Assembly: GCA_030412945.1 (NCBI GenBank)
Contig: JAUHJS010000004.1
Location: 62,001 to 126,000 of the forward strand
Direction: 5' to 3'
Source: Shiella aurantiaca
Lineage (GTDB): Bacteria > Bacteroidota > Bacteroidia > Cytophagales > Cyclobacteriaceae
Length of the DNA: 64,000 nt
The notes beneath the pieces were generated by a model. The model ran no database searches. It was not told where the DNA came from and saw nothing but the letters and a program-made list of their open reading frames with translations. Made by a program: the position numbers and the translations under genes. Shown in pieces: positions 52,237 through 60,318 of the stretch (position 1 is the first letter of the stretch; every line of letters begins with the position of its first letter).

Positions 52237-55203
52237 ATGAAAAAAGTACTTTATGTTATCCTGGGCTTGGTGGTGCTGCTGCTAGCCACAGCCGTTTTAG
52301 TTCCCATTCTTTTTAAAGACAAAATCAAAGAAAAAATTGATGCGGAAATTGCCAAGTCGGTTAATGCCGAAGTGTATTTCGATGCCGATAAATTCAGCCT
52401 CAGCCTTTTCCGTAATTTCCCAAATGCATCGGTCAGCCTGCACGATTTTGGATTGGTAGGCCGTGAGGAGTTTACTGGTGATACCCTCATAGCTGTTTCG
52501 GATTTTACCTTGGTGATAGATATCAAAAGTGTATTGTTTGGTGATGAACTTCATATCAAAGCCATTGACTTGGTTCAACCGAAAATTCAAGTGATGGTAT
52601 TGGAAAACGGCAAGGCCAATTACGACATCATGATATCCGACACCACACAGATGGAGCAAGTAAGCGAAGAGGGCAGTGAGGATTTCAAATTGGGAATCGA
52701 TAGCTGGACCATCACCGATGGTGCCATTGCCTATGTGGATGAATCTCTCAAGTTTATGATGAGCATGAAAGCCGTAAACCACAGTGGTTCGGGCGATTTT
52801 GGTGCAGCCATTTTCGATATGGTTACCCAAACTTCTCTCAAAAATCTCAACGTTGTATACGAAGATGTGGCTTATATATCCGATAAATCGGTAGATGCCG
52901 ATATCACCATGAGTATGAACTTAGACAAGTTTGAGTTCACCTTTAAAGACAACCATGTAATGCTCAACGAATTTGCTTTTGGCTTCAGTGGTTTGTTTGG
53001 CATGCCTGAAGAAGGCTTCAATCTTGATATTCAGTTCGATGCAAAAGAAAACTCCTTCAAAAACCTTCTCTCCTTAGTGCCGGGCATTTACACCGATGAG
53101 TACCACGGACTGGAAGCCAACGGAACAGTAGGTTTCAATGGCTTTGTGAAAGGTATGTACACCGATAGCCTTATGCCGGCCTTTCAGCTAAACATGCAAG
53201 TGAAAGACGGAAGTATGAAATACACTGACTTGCCCTCTTCAGTCACCAATATCCAACTCGATATGCTGGTTGACAATACCAATGGTATCATTGACGAGAC
53301 ATTGGTGGATATCAAAAACTTCCACATGGATATGGGCAACAACCCCTTTAATGGTAAAGTGCGCATTGAAGGGCTTGACAAAATGAAGGTATTGGCCGAT
53401 ATCAACGCCAAACTCAATCTGGGCGAAATCAATCAAATGTTCCCTACAGAAGGACTTGAAATGAAAGGGATATTTGCCATGAACTTAAAAGCCAACGGAA
53501 CCTACGATGAGGCCACCTCTAAAATTCCTGTGATTGAAGGAAGCATGAGCATGGCCGATGGTTATTTCAAAACCAGTGAATTCCCAATCCCAATTGAGGA
53601 AATGAATTTCTTAGGCACCATGAGTAATACCTCAGGCAAAATGGCCGAAACCAGTGTAGATATTTCAGAATACAAAATGAAGATGGATGGAGAGGAGTTT
53701 CATGCCAAACTTCACTTTGAAAATCTTGACGACTACACCTGGAACCTCTTTGCCGATGGCACCATCGATTTGCAAACCATCTCCAAAATCTATCCAATCG
53801 AAGGTATGGAGATGAGCGGTAAAATCAAGGCCAACATCATCACCCAAGGAAAAATGAGTGATGTAGATGCCGGAAGATATGATAAACTTCCTACCCGTGG
53901 TATTGCCACCGTTACCGGATTGAAAGTCGTTAGCACCGATTTGCCCCAAGGCTTAACCATCGAACAGTCAGAAATCAGCCTCGCTCCTGAAAAAATCGTT
54001 GTGAAATCTTACACCGGAACTTTAGGGAAAAGCGACATCCAACTGGATGGTTATTTTGCTAATTACATCGCTTATGCGCTGAAAGACAATGAAATACTTG
54101 TTGGAGAACTTAACCTTCGATCCAACAAATTTGATGTAAACGAATGGATGGTGGAAGATACTACCGCCACCACAGTACCATCGGATACAATGCCTCTTAC
54201 CGTAGTAGAAATTCCTAAAACACTCAACTTCCGCCTGAAAAGCGAAATGAAAGAGGTGATCTATACCAATATGGTGCTAAGCGACTTGAAAGGGGTAATC
54301 CGTATGAAAGACGGTATCATGAGCATGGAAGGAGTCACCTTCAACTCATTAGGTGGCCAATTTGGATTAAGTGGTTTGTACGATACCCAAGATCTGAAAC
54401 ATCCCAAGTTCGATTTCGAGATGGATATCAAAAACCTCGCTTTCAATAAAGCCTATGAAACCTTCAATACTGTAAAAACTTTGGCGCCAATTGCCGAGCG
54501 CATTGAAGGAACCTTCGATTCCAAATTCAAGCTGAATGGTGAAATGGGGCAAGATATGATGCCTATCTATTCCTCTCTATTGGGTGGTGGTATGCTAAAA
54601 GTAGCACAAGCATCTCTAACCGAAAGCAAAGTAATAAGTGGTGTCAATTCCCTTACCAAAATGGGTACTAAGTCGGATGCTGTTAGCTTGAAAGACGTAC
54701 TTGTACAAGCAGAAGTAAAAGAAGGAAGGCTCCACGTGAAGCCTTTTGATTTAAACATTGGGGGTAACAAAACCAATATTTCAGGAAGCAACGGCATAGA
54801 CGGAAGCCTGAATTATATCCTAAAAATGGATATGGATGCAGGAGCAGCCGGAAGTATGCTAAATAGTGCTATTTCCTCGGTAAGTGGCAATGCTGCTAGC
54901 GGGTCTAAAGTGAAAGTAAACTTCAAGGTAGGGGGCAATTATGCCGATCCAAAAGTGTCTTTAGCAGGATCTGAAGCAGGAGAAAGTACAGGCAGCGTAG
55001 CAAAAGACGCAGTGAAAGGAGCCGTAGACGAGCAAAAGGATAAGGCCAAAGAAGAATTGGATAAACAAAAGGCTGAAGCAGAGAAAAAAGCGAAAGAAGA
55101 AGCGGCCAAAGCGAAAGCCGAAGCCGATCGTAAAGCTAAAGAAGAAGCCGAAAAGCTAAAAAAGAAAGCGAAGGACAAGCTAAAAGATGCCATTGGCGGC
55201 TAA
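52237..55203 (+). CDS. AsmA/TamB-like envelope protein with charged C-terminal tail
   Basis: A 988-residue inner-membrane-anchored protein: one N-terminal helix (MKKVLYVILGLVVLLLATAV) and a long AsmA-type repeat region. The start FKDKIKEKIDAEIAKSVNAE is the AsmA N-terminus; the C-terminal AsmA_2 region includes IEGTFDSKFKLNGEMGQDM and GSNGIDGSLNYILKMDM. AsmA-like proteins form hydrophobic grooves that ferry phospholipids to the outer membrane; that role here is inferred. The last 60 residues or so are an unusual Lys/Glu/Ala-rich helix (KAEAEKKAKEEAAKAKAEAD). ATG 52237 was chosen over an open extension to 52174. A hairpin terminator follows at 55249. Confidence 0.85.
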   Translation: MKKVLYVILGLVVLLLATAVLVPILFKDKIKEKIDAEIAKSVNAEVYFDADKFSLSLFRNFPNASVSLHDFGLVGREEFTGDTLIAVSDFTLVIDIKSVLFGDELHIKAIDLVQPKIQVMVLENGKANYDIMISDTTQMEQVSEEGSEDFKLGIDSWTITDGAIAYVDESLKFMMSMKAVNHSGSGDFGAAIFDMVTQTSLKNLNVVYEDVAYISDKSVDADITMSMNLDKFEFTFKDNHVMLNEFAFGFSGLFGMPEEGFNLDIQFDAKENSFKNLLSLVPGIYTDEYHGLEANGTVGFNGFVKGMYTDSLMPAFQLNMQVKDGSMKYTDLPSSVTNIQLDMLVDNTNGIIDETLVDIKNFHMDMGNNPFNGKVRIEGLDKMKVLADINAKLNLGEINQMFPTEGLEMKGIFAMNLKANGTYDEATSKIPVIEGSMSMADGYFKTSEFPIPIEEMNFLGTMSNTSGKMAETSVDISEYKMKMDGEEFHAKLHFENLDDYTWNLFADGTIDLQTISKIYPIEGMEMSGKIKANIITQGKMSDVDAGRYDKLPTRGIATVTGLKVVSTDLPQGLTIEQSEISLAPEKIVVKSYTGTLGKSDIQLDGYFANYIAYALKDNEILVGELNLRSNKFDVNEWMVEDTTATTVPSDTMPLTVVEIPKTLNFRLKSEMKEVIYTNMVLSDLKGVIRMKDGIMSMEGVTFNSLGGQFGLSGLYDTQDLKHPKFDFEMDIKNLAFNKAYETFNTVKTLAPIAERIEGTFDSKFKLNGEMGQDMMPIYSSLLGGGMLKVAQASLTESKVISGVNSLTKMGTKSDAVSLKDVLVQAEVKEGRLHVKPFDLNIGGNKTNISGSNGIDGSLNYILKMDMDAGAAGSMLNSAISSVSGNAASGSKVKVNFKVGGNYADPKVSLAGSEAGESTGSVAKDAVKGAVDEQKDKAKEELDKQKAEAEKKAKEEAAKAKAEADRKAKEEAEKLKKKAKDKLKDAIGG

Positions 55204-55248
55204 ATAGTGAACAATAGGCCTGATTTACTACAAAGTATTTTTAGACGT

Positions 55249-55293
55249 AAAAGAGCCTTATTTCCATCTACAATAGGTTTATAGGGCTCTTTT
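55249..55293 (+). terminator. Terminator after the AsmA-like gene
   Basis: AAAAGAGCCTTAT (55249-55261) pairs with ATAGGGCTCTTTT (55281-55293), one T-G pair, with T residues in the right arm. It lies 46 bases past the stop. Confidence 0.7.
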
Positions 55294-55414
55294 CAAAAAA
55301 ACTATTAGTAAATTCCTATGATATCTTACATAAGACTAATTTTTTTGCTAGAATTCGTGCTAATTTGAAAGAATGTTAAGAATTTAGAGGGCTGTAAATT
55401 AGGTAATTTGACTC

Positions 55415-55443
55415 TTGCCTAAATTATAGTACTTTTATGTTTG
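55415..55443 (+). promoter_or_regulatory. Bacteroidota-type housekeeping promoter of gldJ
   Basis: TTG at 55415-55417 and TATGTTTG at 55436-55443 are separated by 18 bases, close to the TTG-N19-TAnnTTTG form used by the Bacteroidota primary sigma factor. The end of the -7 element is 25 bases before the gldJ ATG. Confidence 0.6.
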
Positions 55444-55468
55444 TGTTTTTGTTATTAATAAACAGGTT

Positions 55469-56677
55469 ATGAAAAAAATTGTGAGACCGGTAAAAGCCTT
55501 ATCGTTTATTGCACTGAGTGCAATAGTGATTAGTGCTTGTTCCAAAACTCATCCTACAGCTGTTTCTCCCGGAAACATCAGTACTACTACCGGAGTAGCG
55601 TACAATGAGGATGAGGGATTCCAAGTATCGGAATTCCGTGGACAACCCGATGGCCCCAACTTGGTGTTCATCGAAGGAGGTAGAACTACCCTCGGATCCT
55701 TTGAAGAGGATATCCTAAACAAAAGAGACAACGTGGAAAGAACCGTTACGGTGGCCTCGTTTTATATGGACGAAACCGAAGTGGCTAACGTACACTGGTT
55801 AGAGTACCTATTTTATGTAAAGCGTGATAGTTCGAGAGAATTCTATCAGTCGGCTTTGCCTGATACTACCGTGTGGGCACGCGAACTTGCCTACAACGAT
55901 CCGTATGTAGATCATTACCTTCGTTACCCTGGCTTCAGATACCACCCTGTTGTAGGTGTAAGCTGGGAACAAGCCAATGACTTCTGCAAATGGAGAACTT
56001 TGTTTGTGAACAACCGATTGGCTGAACAATCTGACTTGGAAATTCCTGCTGAAACAGGTGGACGTATCGCTCTTGAAACAGGTGTGGTACTTCCAGATTA
56101 CCGTCTTCCCACCGAAGCCGAATGGGAATATGCCGCTCAGGCTCTTATCGATGTACAATGGTTAGACGAAATTCAATTATATAAACGCTTGTATCCATGG
56201 GATGGACATGCATTAAGAAACCCTTATGGCAAACAAATGGGTTATTTCTTGGCCAACTTCAAAAGAGGAAGAGGTGATTATGCCGGTATTGCCGGAAAGT
56301 TGAACGATGGGGCTATGATTACTTCTTACATTTACGAATATCCACCAAATGGTTACGGTTTGTACAACATGGCTGGAAACGTAAACGAGTGGGTGTTTGA
56401 CGTATACCGTCCACTTTCTTTCCAAGACATGGAAGATTTGAACCCCGTTCGTAGAGATGGTTTCCTAGATGAGGCTTCTATGTACGATAACGAATCGAAA
56501 AACCCTGCTGAATTCAACAGCTTAATTGATGATGATGTACGTGTGTACAAAGGCGGCTCTTGGAAAGATGTAGCCTACTGGATGTCACCCGGTACAAGAC
56601 GTTTCTTAGAGCAAGATTCATCTTTGTCAACCCTAGGCTTCCGTTGTGCCATGATTCGTGCCGGATCTAACTATTAA
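55469..56677 (+). CDS. gldJ: Gliding-motility lipoprotein GldJ homologue
   Basis: A 402-residue lipoprotein (lipobox ISAC, Cys at 24) with a formylglycine-generating-enzyme/sulfatase-modifying fold. GldJ-like features are TTTGVAYNEDEGFQ after the lipid anchor, GPNLVFIEGGRTTLGSFEED, and FYMDETEVANVHWLEYLFYVK, followed by HPVVGVSWEQANDFCKWRT and LPTEAEWEYAAQAL. GldJ supports gliding and the type IX secretion machinery in Flavobacterium; the FGE-like domain is thought not to be catalytic. GldK is a related alternative, but the N-terminus fits GldJ better. Strong promoter upstream and strong terminator downstream mark it as a single-gene unit. Confidence 0.82.
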   Translation: MKKIVRPVKALSFIALSAIVISACSKTHPTAVSPGNISTTTGVAYNEDEGFQVSEFRGQPDGPNLVFIEGGRTTLGSFEEDILNKRDNVERTVTVASFYMDETEVANVHWLEYLFYVKRDSSREFYQSALPDTTVWARELAYNDPYVDHYLRYPGFRYHPVVGVSWEQANDFCKWRTLFVNNRLAEQSDLEIPAETGGRIALETGVVLPDYRLPTEAEWEYAAQALIDVQWLDEIQLYKRLYPWDGHALRNPYGKQMGYFLANFKRGRGDYAGIAGKLNDGAMITSYIYEYPPNGYGLYNMAGNVNEWVFDVYRPLSFQDMEDLNPVRRDGFLDEASMYDNESKNPAEFNSLIDDDVRVYKGGSWKDVAYWMSPGTRRFLEQDSSLSTLGFRCAMIRAGSNY

Positions 56678-56698
56678 TCAACAAACACTAACATACGC

Positions 56699-56731
56699 AA
56701 ACCCTCCTAGGAAATCCTAGGAGGGTTTTTT
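56699..56731 (+). terminator. Terminator after gldJ
   Basis: AAACCCTCCTAGGA (56699-56712) and TCCTAGGAGGGTTT (56715-56728) form a perfect 14-bp stem around AA, followed by T residues. The inner part is self-complementary (CCTAGG). Confidence 0.9.
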
Positions 56732-56753
56732 GTTTAGAAGCCTAAGCCTCATC

Positions 56754-57326
56754 TTATAGTTTTACTTTGATTCCTATCGGAAAAGCAGTAAAGGAAAAAA
56801 AGTTATCAAAAGATTCAACATTCATCGGAGAGTAATAAATCCTACTGAAAGGAGCTAATACAAGCAAAGGAGAGGACTGAAGGTATAGTCTTTTACCCAT
56901 TCGTATATTCAAGGTCATGCTCGCATTAATGCTAAGTCCCAGATGATTCTTATCATCCCAGTACACATGCGTTGCACCTATCCCTAATCCTACTGTCCAG
57001 AAAAGACGGTCTTTTATAAGGTGTAAATCATAATATGTATTGAAACTTAATTGACTCAAGTTGCTCGGCAATTCGTTGATTTGGTCAGTAACAAGCAGGC
57101 CTAGGTGTCGCGATTGTTCGTAAGTAATCCCGTATTGCCAATTATTCTTTATACCCTTTTGGTATTCAAAGAAAATCCTGACGCCTAGCGAATTATATCT
57201 ATCTGCCATAAAGCCGGTTTGAAAGGCTAAGTAATCGGGTTTCGGATTGGGTTCTTCTACAGACTGAGCTAAGGCAAAACCATGCAAGAAGCTTAATAGC
57301 AGAGATAATAAACAGGTACTTCGCAT
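56754..57326 (-). CDS. Predicted outer-membrane beta-barrel protein
   Basis: A 190-residue exported protein: a signal peptide (MRSTCLLSLLLSFLHGFALA, cut near residue 21) and alternating strands ending in an aromatic-led basic terminus (GIKVKL). Strands such as VRIFFEYQKGIKNNWQYGITYE and RLYLQSSPLLVLAP suggest a small barrel. The ATG at 57326 was used; the frame is open to 57458 through sequence that overlaps the preceding gene. Its neighbour at 57349 is on the same strand, 22 bases upstream. No named family. Confidence 0.6.
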   Translation of the reverse strand: MRSTCLLSLLLSFLHGFALAQSVEEPNPKPDYLAFQTGFMADRYNSLGVRIFFEYQKGIKNNWQYGITYEQSRHLGLLVTDQINELPSNLSQLSFNTYYDLHLIKDRLFWTVGLGIGATHVYWDDKNHLGLSINASMTLNIRMGKRLYLQSSPLLVLAPFSRIYYSPMNVESFDNFFSFTAFPIGIKVKL

Positions 57327-57348
57327 ACGCCAAAATGATGGATATCGG

Positions 57349-57945
57349 TTACTCACAACGATTGTATTTACGGACAATCTCAGTAATGTCCTTGTGCGTG
57401 TACTCACCTGTTTGAATTTTGCGAACAAGCTCATCGCAATCTTCAAAATAGGCAGCAAATTCTAGTTTGAACTTCCGTTTTCTAACCTGCTTAAATTCAT
57501 TCTCCTCAGGGCGTTTTACAAAAAATTGTTCCTCTACAGAACGATAATGCATGGAGCCCATTCCAGGAGCTCCCGGAGCAGACCTATTAGTTACCTTATT
57601 ACACTTATATAGGGTCACCCGACTTCCCTTTTGCACGATTTGATAAAATGATTTGCCATCTGAAACAAACTTATAACCAGAGTAACCAAAACCCAATATA
57701 TCGTTAGGTGAATAGCTTGCTTCGGTTCCACCCTCTTTTGCAAAGACAATGAAAGAATATTTGAAGTCATCGTAATCCATCCCTTTATCTTCTATTAAAC
57801 CATGGATTTTAACCGAATCATTCTTTATGATGTATGCCGGTCTAAAATCAAGGTCCTTTTTCAACTTTTGGTATTGTTTCGACTCCTGAGCATAGCTCAT
57901 GGTAACGGTGATTGTCAAGAGAATGGCGTAAATAATGGATTTCAT
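57349..57945 (-). CDS. Exported protein of unknown function
   Basis: A 198-residue protein with a signal peptide (cut after SYAQ near residue 20) and a soluble mature part. A strand pattern (DFRPAYIIKNDSVKIHGLIEDKG) typical of small Bacteroidota exported proteins begins the body; a helical tail (RKIQTGEYTHKDITEIVRKY) ends it. It probably shares a transcript with the barrel-like gene 22 bases downstream. Confidence 0.6.
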   Translation of the reverse strand: MKSIIYAILLTITVTMSYAQESKQYQKLKKDLDFRPAYIIKNDSVKIHGLIEDKGMDYDDFKYSFIVFAKEGGTEASYSPNDILGFGYSGYKFVSDGKSFYQIVQKGSRVTLYKCNKVTNRSAPGAPGMGSMHYRSVEEQFFVKRPEENEFKQVRKRKFKLEFAAYFEDCDELVRKIQTGEYTHKDITEIVRKYNRCE

Positions 57946-58049
57946 GGATTGCCGGTTGAACTATTAATCGGGATAAATTACAAGATTAAAGAAAATCTTC
58001 AATTTTTGTATTGGAAAAAGTCCAAAATCCCCACTTGAAAAGGATACTA

Positions 58050-58739
58050 TCAATGCCTCGCAATTGCAATCGCCCCAAAACTTATCTCTTTGGGTTGATA
58101 TTCGTTCAATACGGTAGCTGTGCTTACAAGCGTGGCTCCGGTGGTAATCACATCATCTACTAGCAAAATCCTTTTCTTGCTCAATTGCTCTCCAAGACTG
58201 GGTTTCACGTGAAAAACTTCATCCACATTAAAAAAACGACTAATCCGTGATTTCTTGGTTTGCGTTTCAGTAGCAGTAATGCGTTGCAATATATCGGTTC
58301 GGACTTCACAATCCAGTTGATTTGCCAAGGCCTGAGCAAAGCCATCTACTTGATTGTAACCGCGCTTTTTCTGCTTAGCCTGATGCAAAGGCACAGGAAT
58401 GACCATATCAAACCGACCTTGAAAGCCCGCATCCACCAAATCGTAGCCATACCACTCGCCCATGATGCTAGAGAGAGCCGGAAGGTTTCCGTACTTGAGT
58501 TTGTGCAGCAGGGTTTGAACCTTTCCGCCTTTCACAAACTTTAAATAAGGGAGCAGCAGCCCAAAATTGGGAATTCCATAATGAATGGCCTCATCCACGC
58601 GCTGCGGATGCAGGTGGTAATTCGAGCGGGGAAAATCGTAGCGGCAAACCGTACAAATAAGCTCCTCCTTAGTCAAAAGAGGATTATGACAGGTTTGACA
58701 GACCGATGGGAAGATCAGTCCGAGAAAATCTGAAAGCAT
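58050..58739 (-). CDS. ComF family phosphoribosyltransferase-like protein
   Basis: A 229-residue cytoplasmic protein homologous to ComF/GntX competence proteins. It has an N-terminal four-Cys zinc motif (CQTCHNPLLTKEELICTVC) and a C-terminal phosphoribosyltransferase fold with the PRPP loop ILLVDDVITTGATL. ComF acts in DNA uptake in naturally competent bacteria; competence here is not shown. Divergent from the AhpD-like gene. Confidence 0.9.
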   Translation of the reverse strand: MLSDFLGLIFPSVCQTCHNPLLTKEELICTVCRYDFPRSNYHLHPQRVDEAIHYGIPNFGLLLPYLKFVKGGKVQTLLHKLKYGNLPALSSIMGEWYGYDLVDAGFQGRFDMVIPVPLHQAKQKKRGYNQVDGFAQALANQLDCEVRTDILQRITATETQTKKSRISRFFNVDEVFHVKPSLGEQLSKKRILLVDDVITTGATLVSTATVLNEYQPKEISFGAIAIARH

Positions 58740-58817
58740 TTTACATAGGGTTTTATCTAAATTACTAAACCTCTCTACAAATAGCCATATATTTGCAGTT
58801 TAACTCTTAGTATTTCC

Positions 58818-59168
58818 ATGAGCTTAGTACAAGAATTCAATGACTATAGAAGCCGCATGAACGAGAAAATCATGGCGGCCGACAATAAAGTAATCAAACG
58901 CTTTTTCAACCTGGACACCAATACCTACATGGAAGGCCATGTAAGTGTAAAAACGAAAGAGATGATCGGCTTGGCCTGTTCCATGGTGCTGCGCTGCGAT
59001 GACTGCATCAAATACCACCTGGGTAAATGCCACGAAGTGGGCATGACTACAGAAGAAATCTATGAAGTATTTGCCATTGCCAATATCATTGGGGGTTCAA
59101 TTGTCATCCCTCACTTCCGCAGAGCGGTAGAATATTGGGAAGAGCTTCAGCAAAATCCTCCCGCATGA
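58818..59168 (+). CDS. Carboxymuconolactone decarboxylase/AhpD-like protein
   Basis: A 116-residue AhpD-fold protein with the redox motif C-x2-C in LRCDDCIKYHLGKCHEVG (Cys 57 and 60 and a following His), as in small peroxidase-related proteins that reduce alkylhydroperoxides or act as decarboxylases. Start at 58818. Its stop overlaps the next gene's ATG (ATGA), so they are co-translated. Confidence 0.88.
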   Translation: MSLVQEFNDYRSRMNEKIMAADNKVIKRFFNLDTNTYMEGHVSVKTKEMIGLACSMVLRCDDCIKYHLGKCHEVGMTTEEIYEVFAIANIIGGSIVIPHFRRAVEYWEELQQNPPA

Positions 59169-59518
59169 TTAAAAAAGACTTAGACCTCGACAGAGAGTGG
59201 GCCGGCCTGCTCGATACCTTGGAAAGAACTTTGGGCAAGCGGCCTCAGGATTTGAATGCGGTGCTTTTTTTGATTGGCGTGCAGGAACTAGGCAAAGGTG
59301 CTAAGCCTTTTGCCAAAGAAGAAAAGCAAGATCTTATGCATATCGGCATTTGCAAAGTGCTGAGCCTATCCGGATTTTATGAACTCGAAGGCTTAGACGA
59401 AGAAGGTTGGCCACATTGGAAAATGGTGAAGAAACTCCCCCATTTTAAACTAGGGGAACAGGAAAAGCTTTTAAAAATGCACGTTATTGAATATTTTTCT
59501 ACAGAAATAGGCTGGTAG
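59165..59518 (+). CDS. Small conserved protein coupled to the AhpD-like gene
   Basis: A 117-residue cytoplasmic helical protein. ATG 59165 overlaps the stop of the AhpD-like gene (ATGA), so this start is better than an open extension to 59135. Sequence phrases LNAVLFLIGVQELGKGAKPFAKEEKQDLMHIG are typical of uncharacterised Bacteroidota proteins; no domain is named. Exonuclease III gene follows after 4 bases, so the three form one unit. Confidence 0.65.
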   Translation: MIKKDLDLDREWAGLLDTLERTLGKRPQDLNAVLFLIGVQELGKGAKPFAKEEKQDLMHIGICKVLSLSGFYELEGLDEEGWPHWKMVKKLPHFKLGEQEKLLKMHVIEYFSTEIGW

Positions 59519-59522
59519 TCGT

Positions 59523-60284
59523 ATGAAAATTCTTACCTACAACGTAAACGGGATTCGTTCGGCTCTCAACAAAGGTTTTTTGGATTGGCTCAGCGCCAGT
59601 CAAGCCGATATGGTGTGTCTACAGGAGCTAAAAGCGGATGCATCTCAAATCGATACACTCCTTTTTCAAAGCTTGGGATATGAACTCTACGCCATGCCCG
59701 CTGAGAAAAAAGGCTACAGCGGAGTAGGCATACTTACCAAAAAATCACCGCTCCACGTGGAATATGGCTGCGGAATAGAAAAATACGATAGGGAAGGGCG
59801 CGTAATCCGTGCCGATTTTGAAGACTTCTCGCTTATGAGCGTATATATGCCAAGCGGATCCAGTGGAGAAGACCGCCAAGCCTTTAAGTTTGATTGGCTA
59901 GACGATTTCTACGGCTACAGTCAAGTTTTGCAAAAACAAACTCCTCAGCTCATCATCAGTGGCGACTACAATATTTGCCATCAACCCATCGATATTCATA
60001 ACCCGGTGAGTAATAAAAACTCCTCCGGCTTTCTTCCCGAGGAACGCGAATGGATGAGTGCCTTTATTGGTTCGGGTTTTGTAGATACGTTTCGCGAATT
60101 CAACAAAGAGCCACATCAATATACTTGGTGGAGCTACCGTGCCAATGCCCGCGCCAAAAACTTGGGCTGGCGTATCGATTACCACATGGCTACCGAGGCT
60201 ATGAAACCACGACTGAAACGCAGCGTGATACTTCCGGAAGCCAAACATTCCGACCACTGTCCGGTATTATTGGAAATTGACTAA
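59523..60284 (+). CDS. xth: Exodeoxyribonuclease III
   Basis: AP endonuclease and 3'-5' exonuclease of base-excision repair. The 253-residue protein has all the family motifs in order: NVNGIRSALNKGF, QELKAD (catalytic metal Glu), YSGVGILTK, SGDYNICH (Asp and Asn), WRIDYHMAT, and the final KHSDHCPVLLEID (Asp-His pair). It completes products of the glycosylases encoded elsewhere in the window. It is the third gene of the AhpD-like unit. Confidence 0.96.
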   Translation: MKILTYNVNGIRSALNKGFLDWLSASQADMVCLQELKADASQIDTLLFQSLGYELYAMPAEKKGYSGVGILTKKSPLHVEYGCGIEKYDREGRVIRADFEDFSLMSVYMPSGSSGEDRQAFKFDWLDDFYGYSQVLQKQTPQLIISGDYNICHQPIDIHNPVSNKNSSGFLPEEREWMSAFIGSGFVDTFREFNKEPHQYTWWSYRANARAKNLGWRIDYHMATEAMKPRLKRSVILPEAKHSDHCPVLLEID

Positions 60285-60318
60285 ATCAAAGCTGGACAAT
60301 TTTCGTTACATCTAGTGC

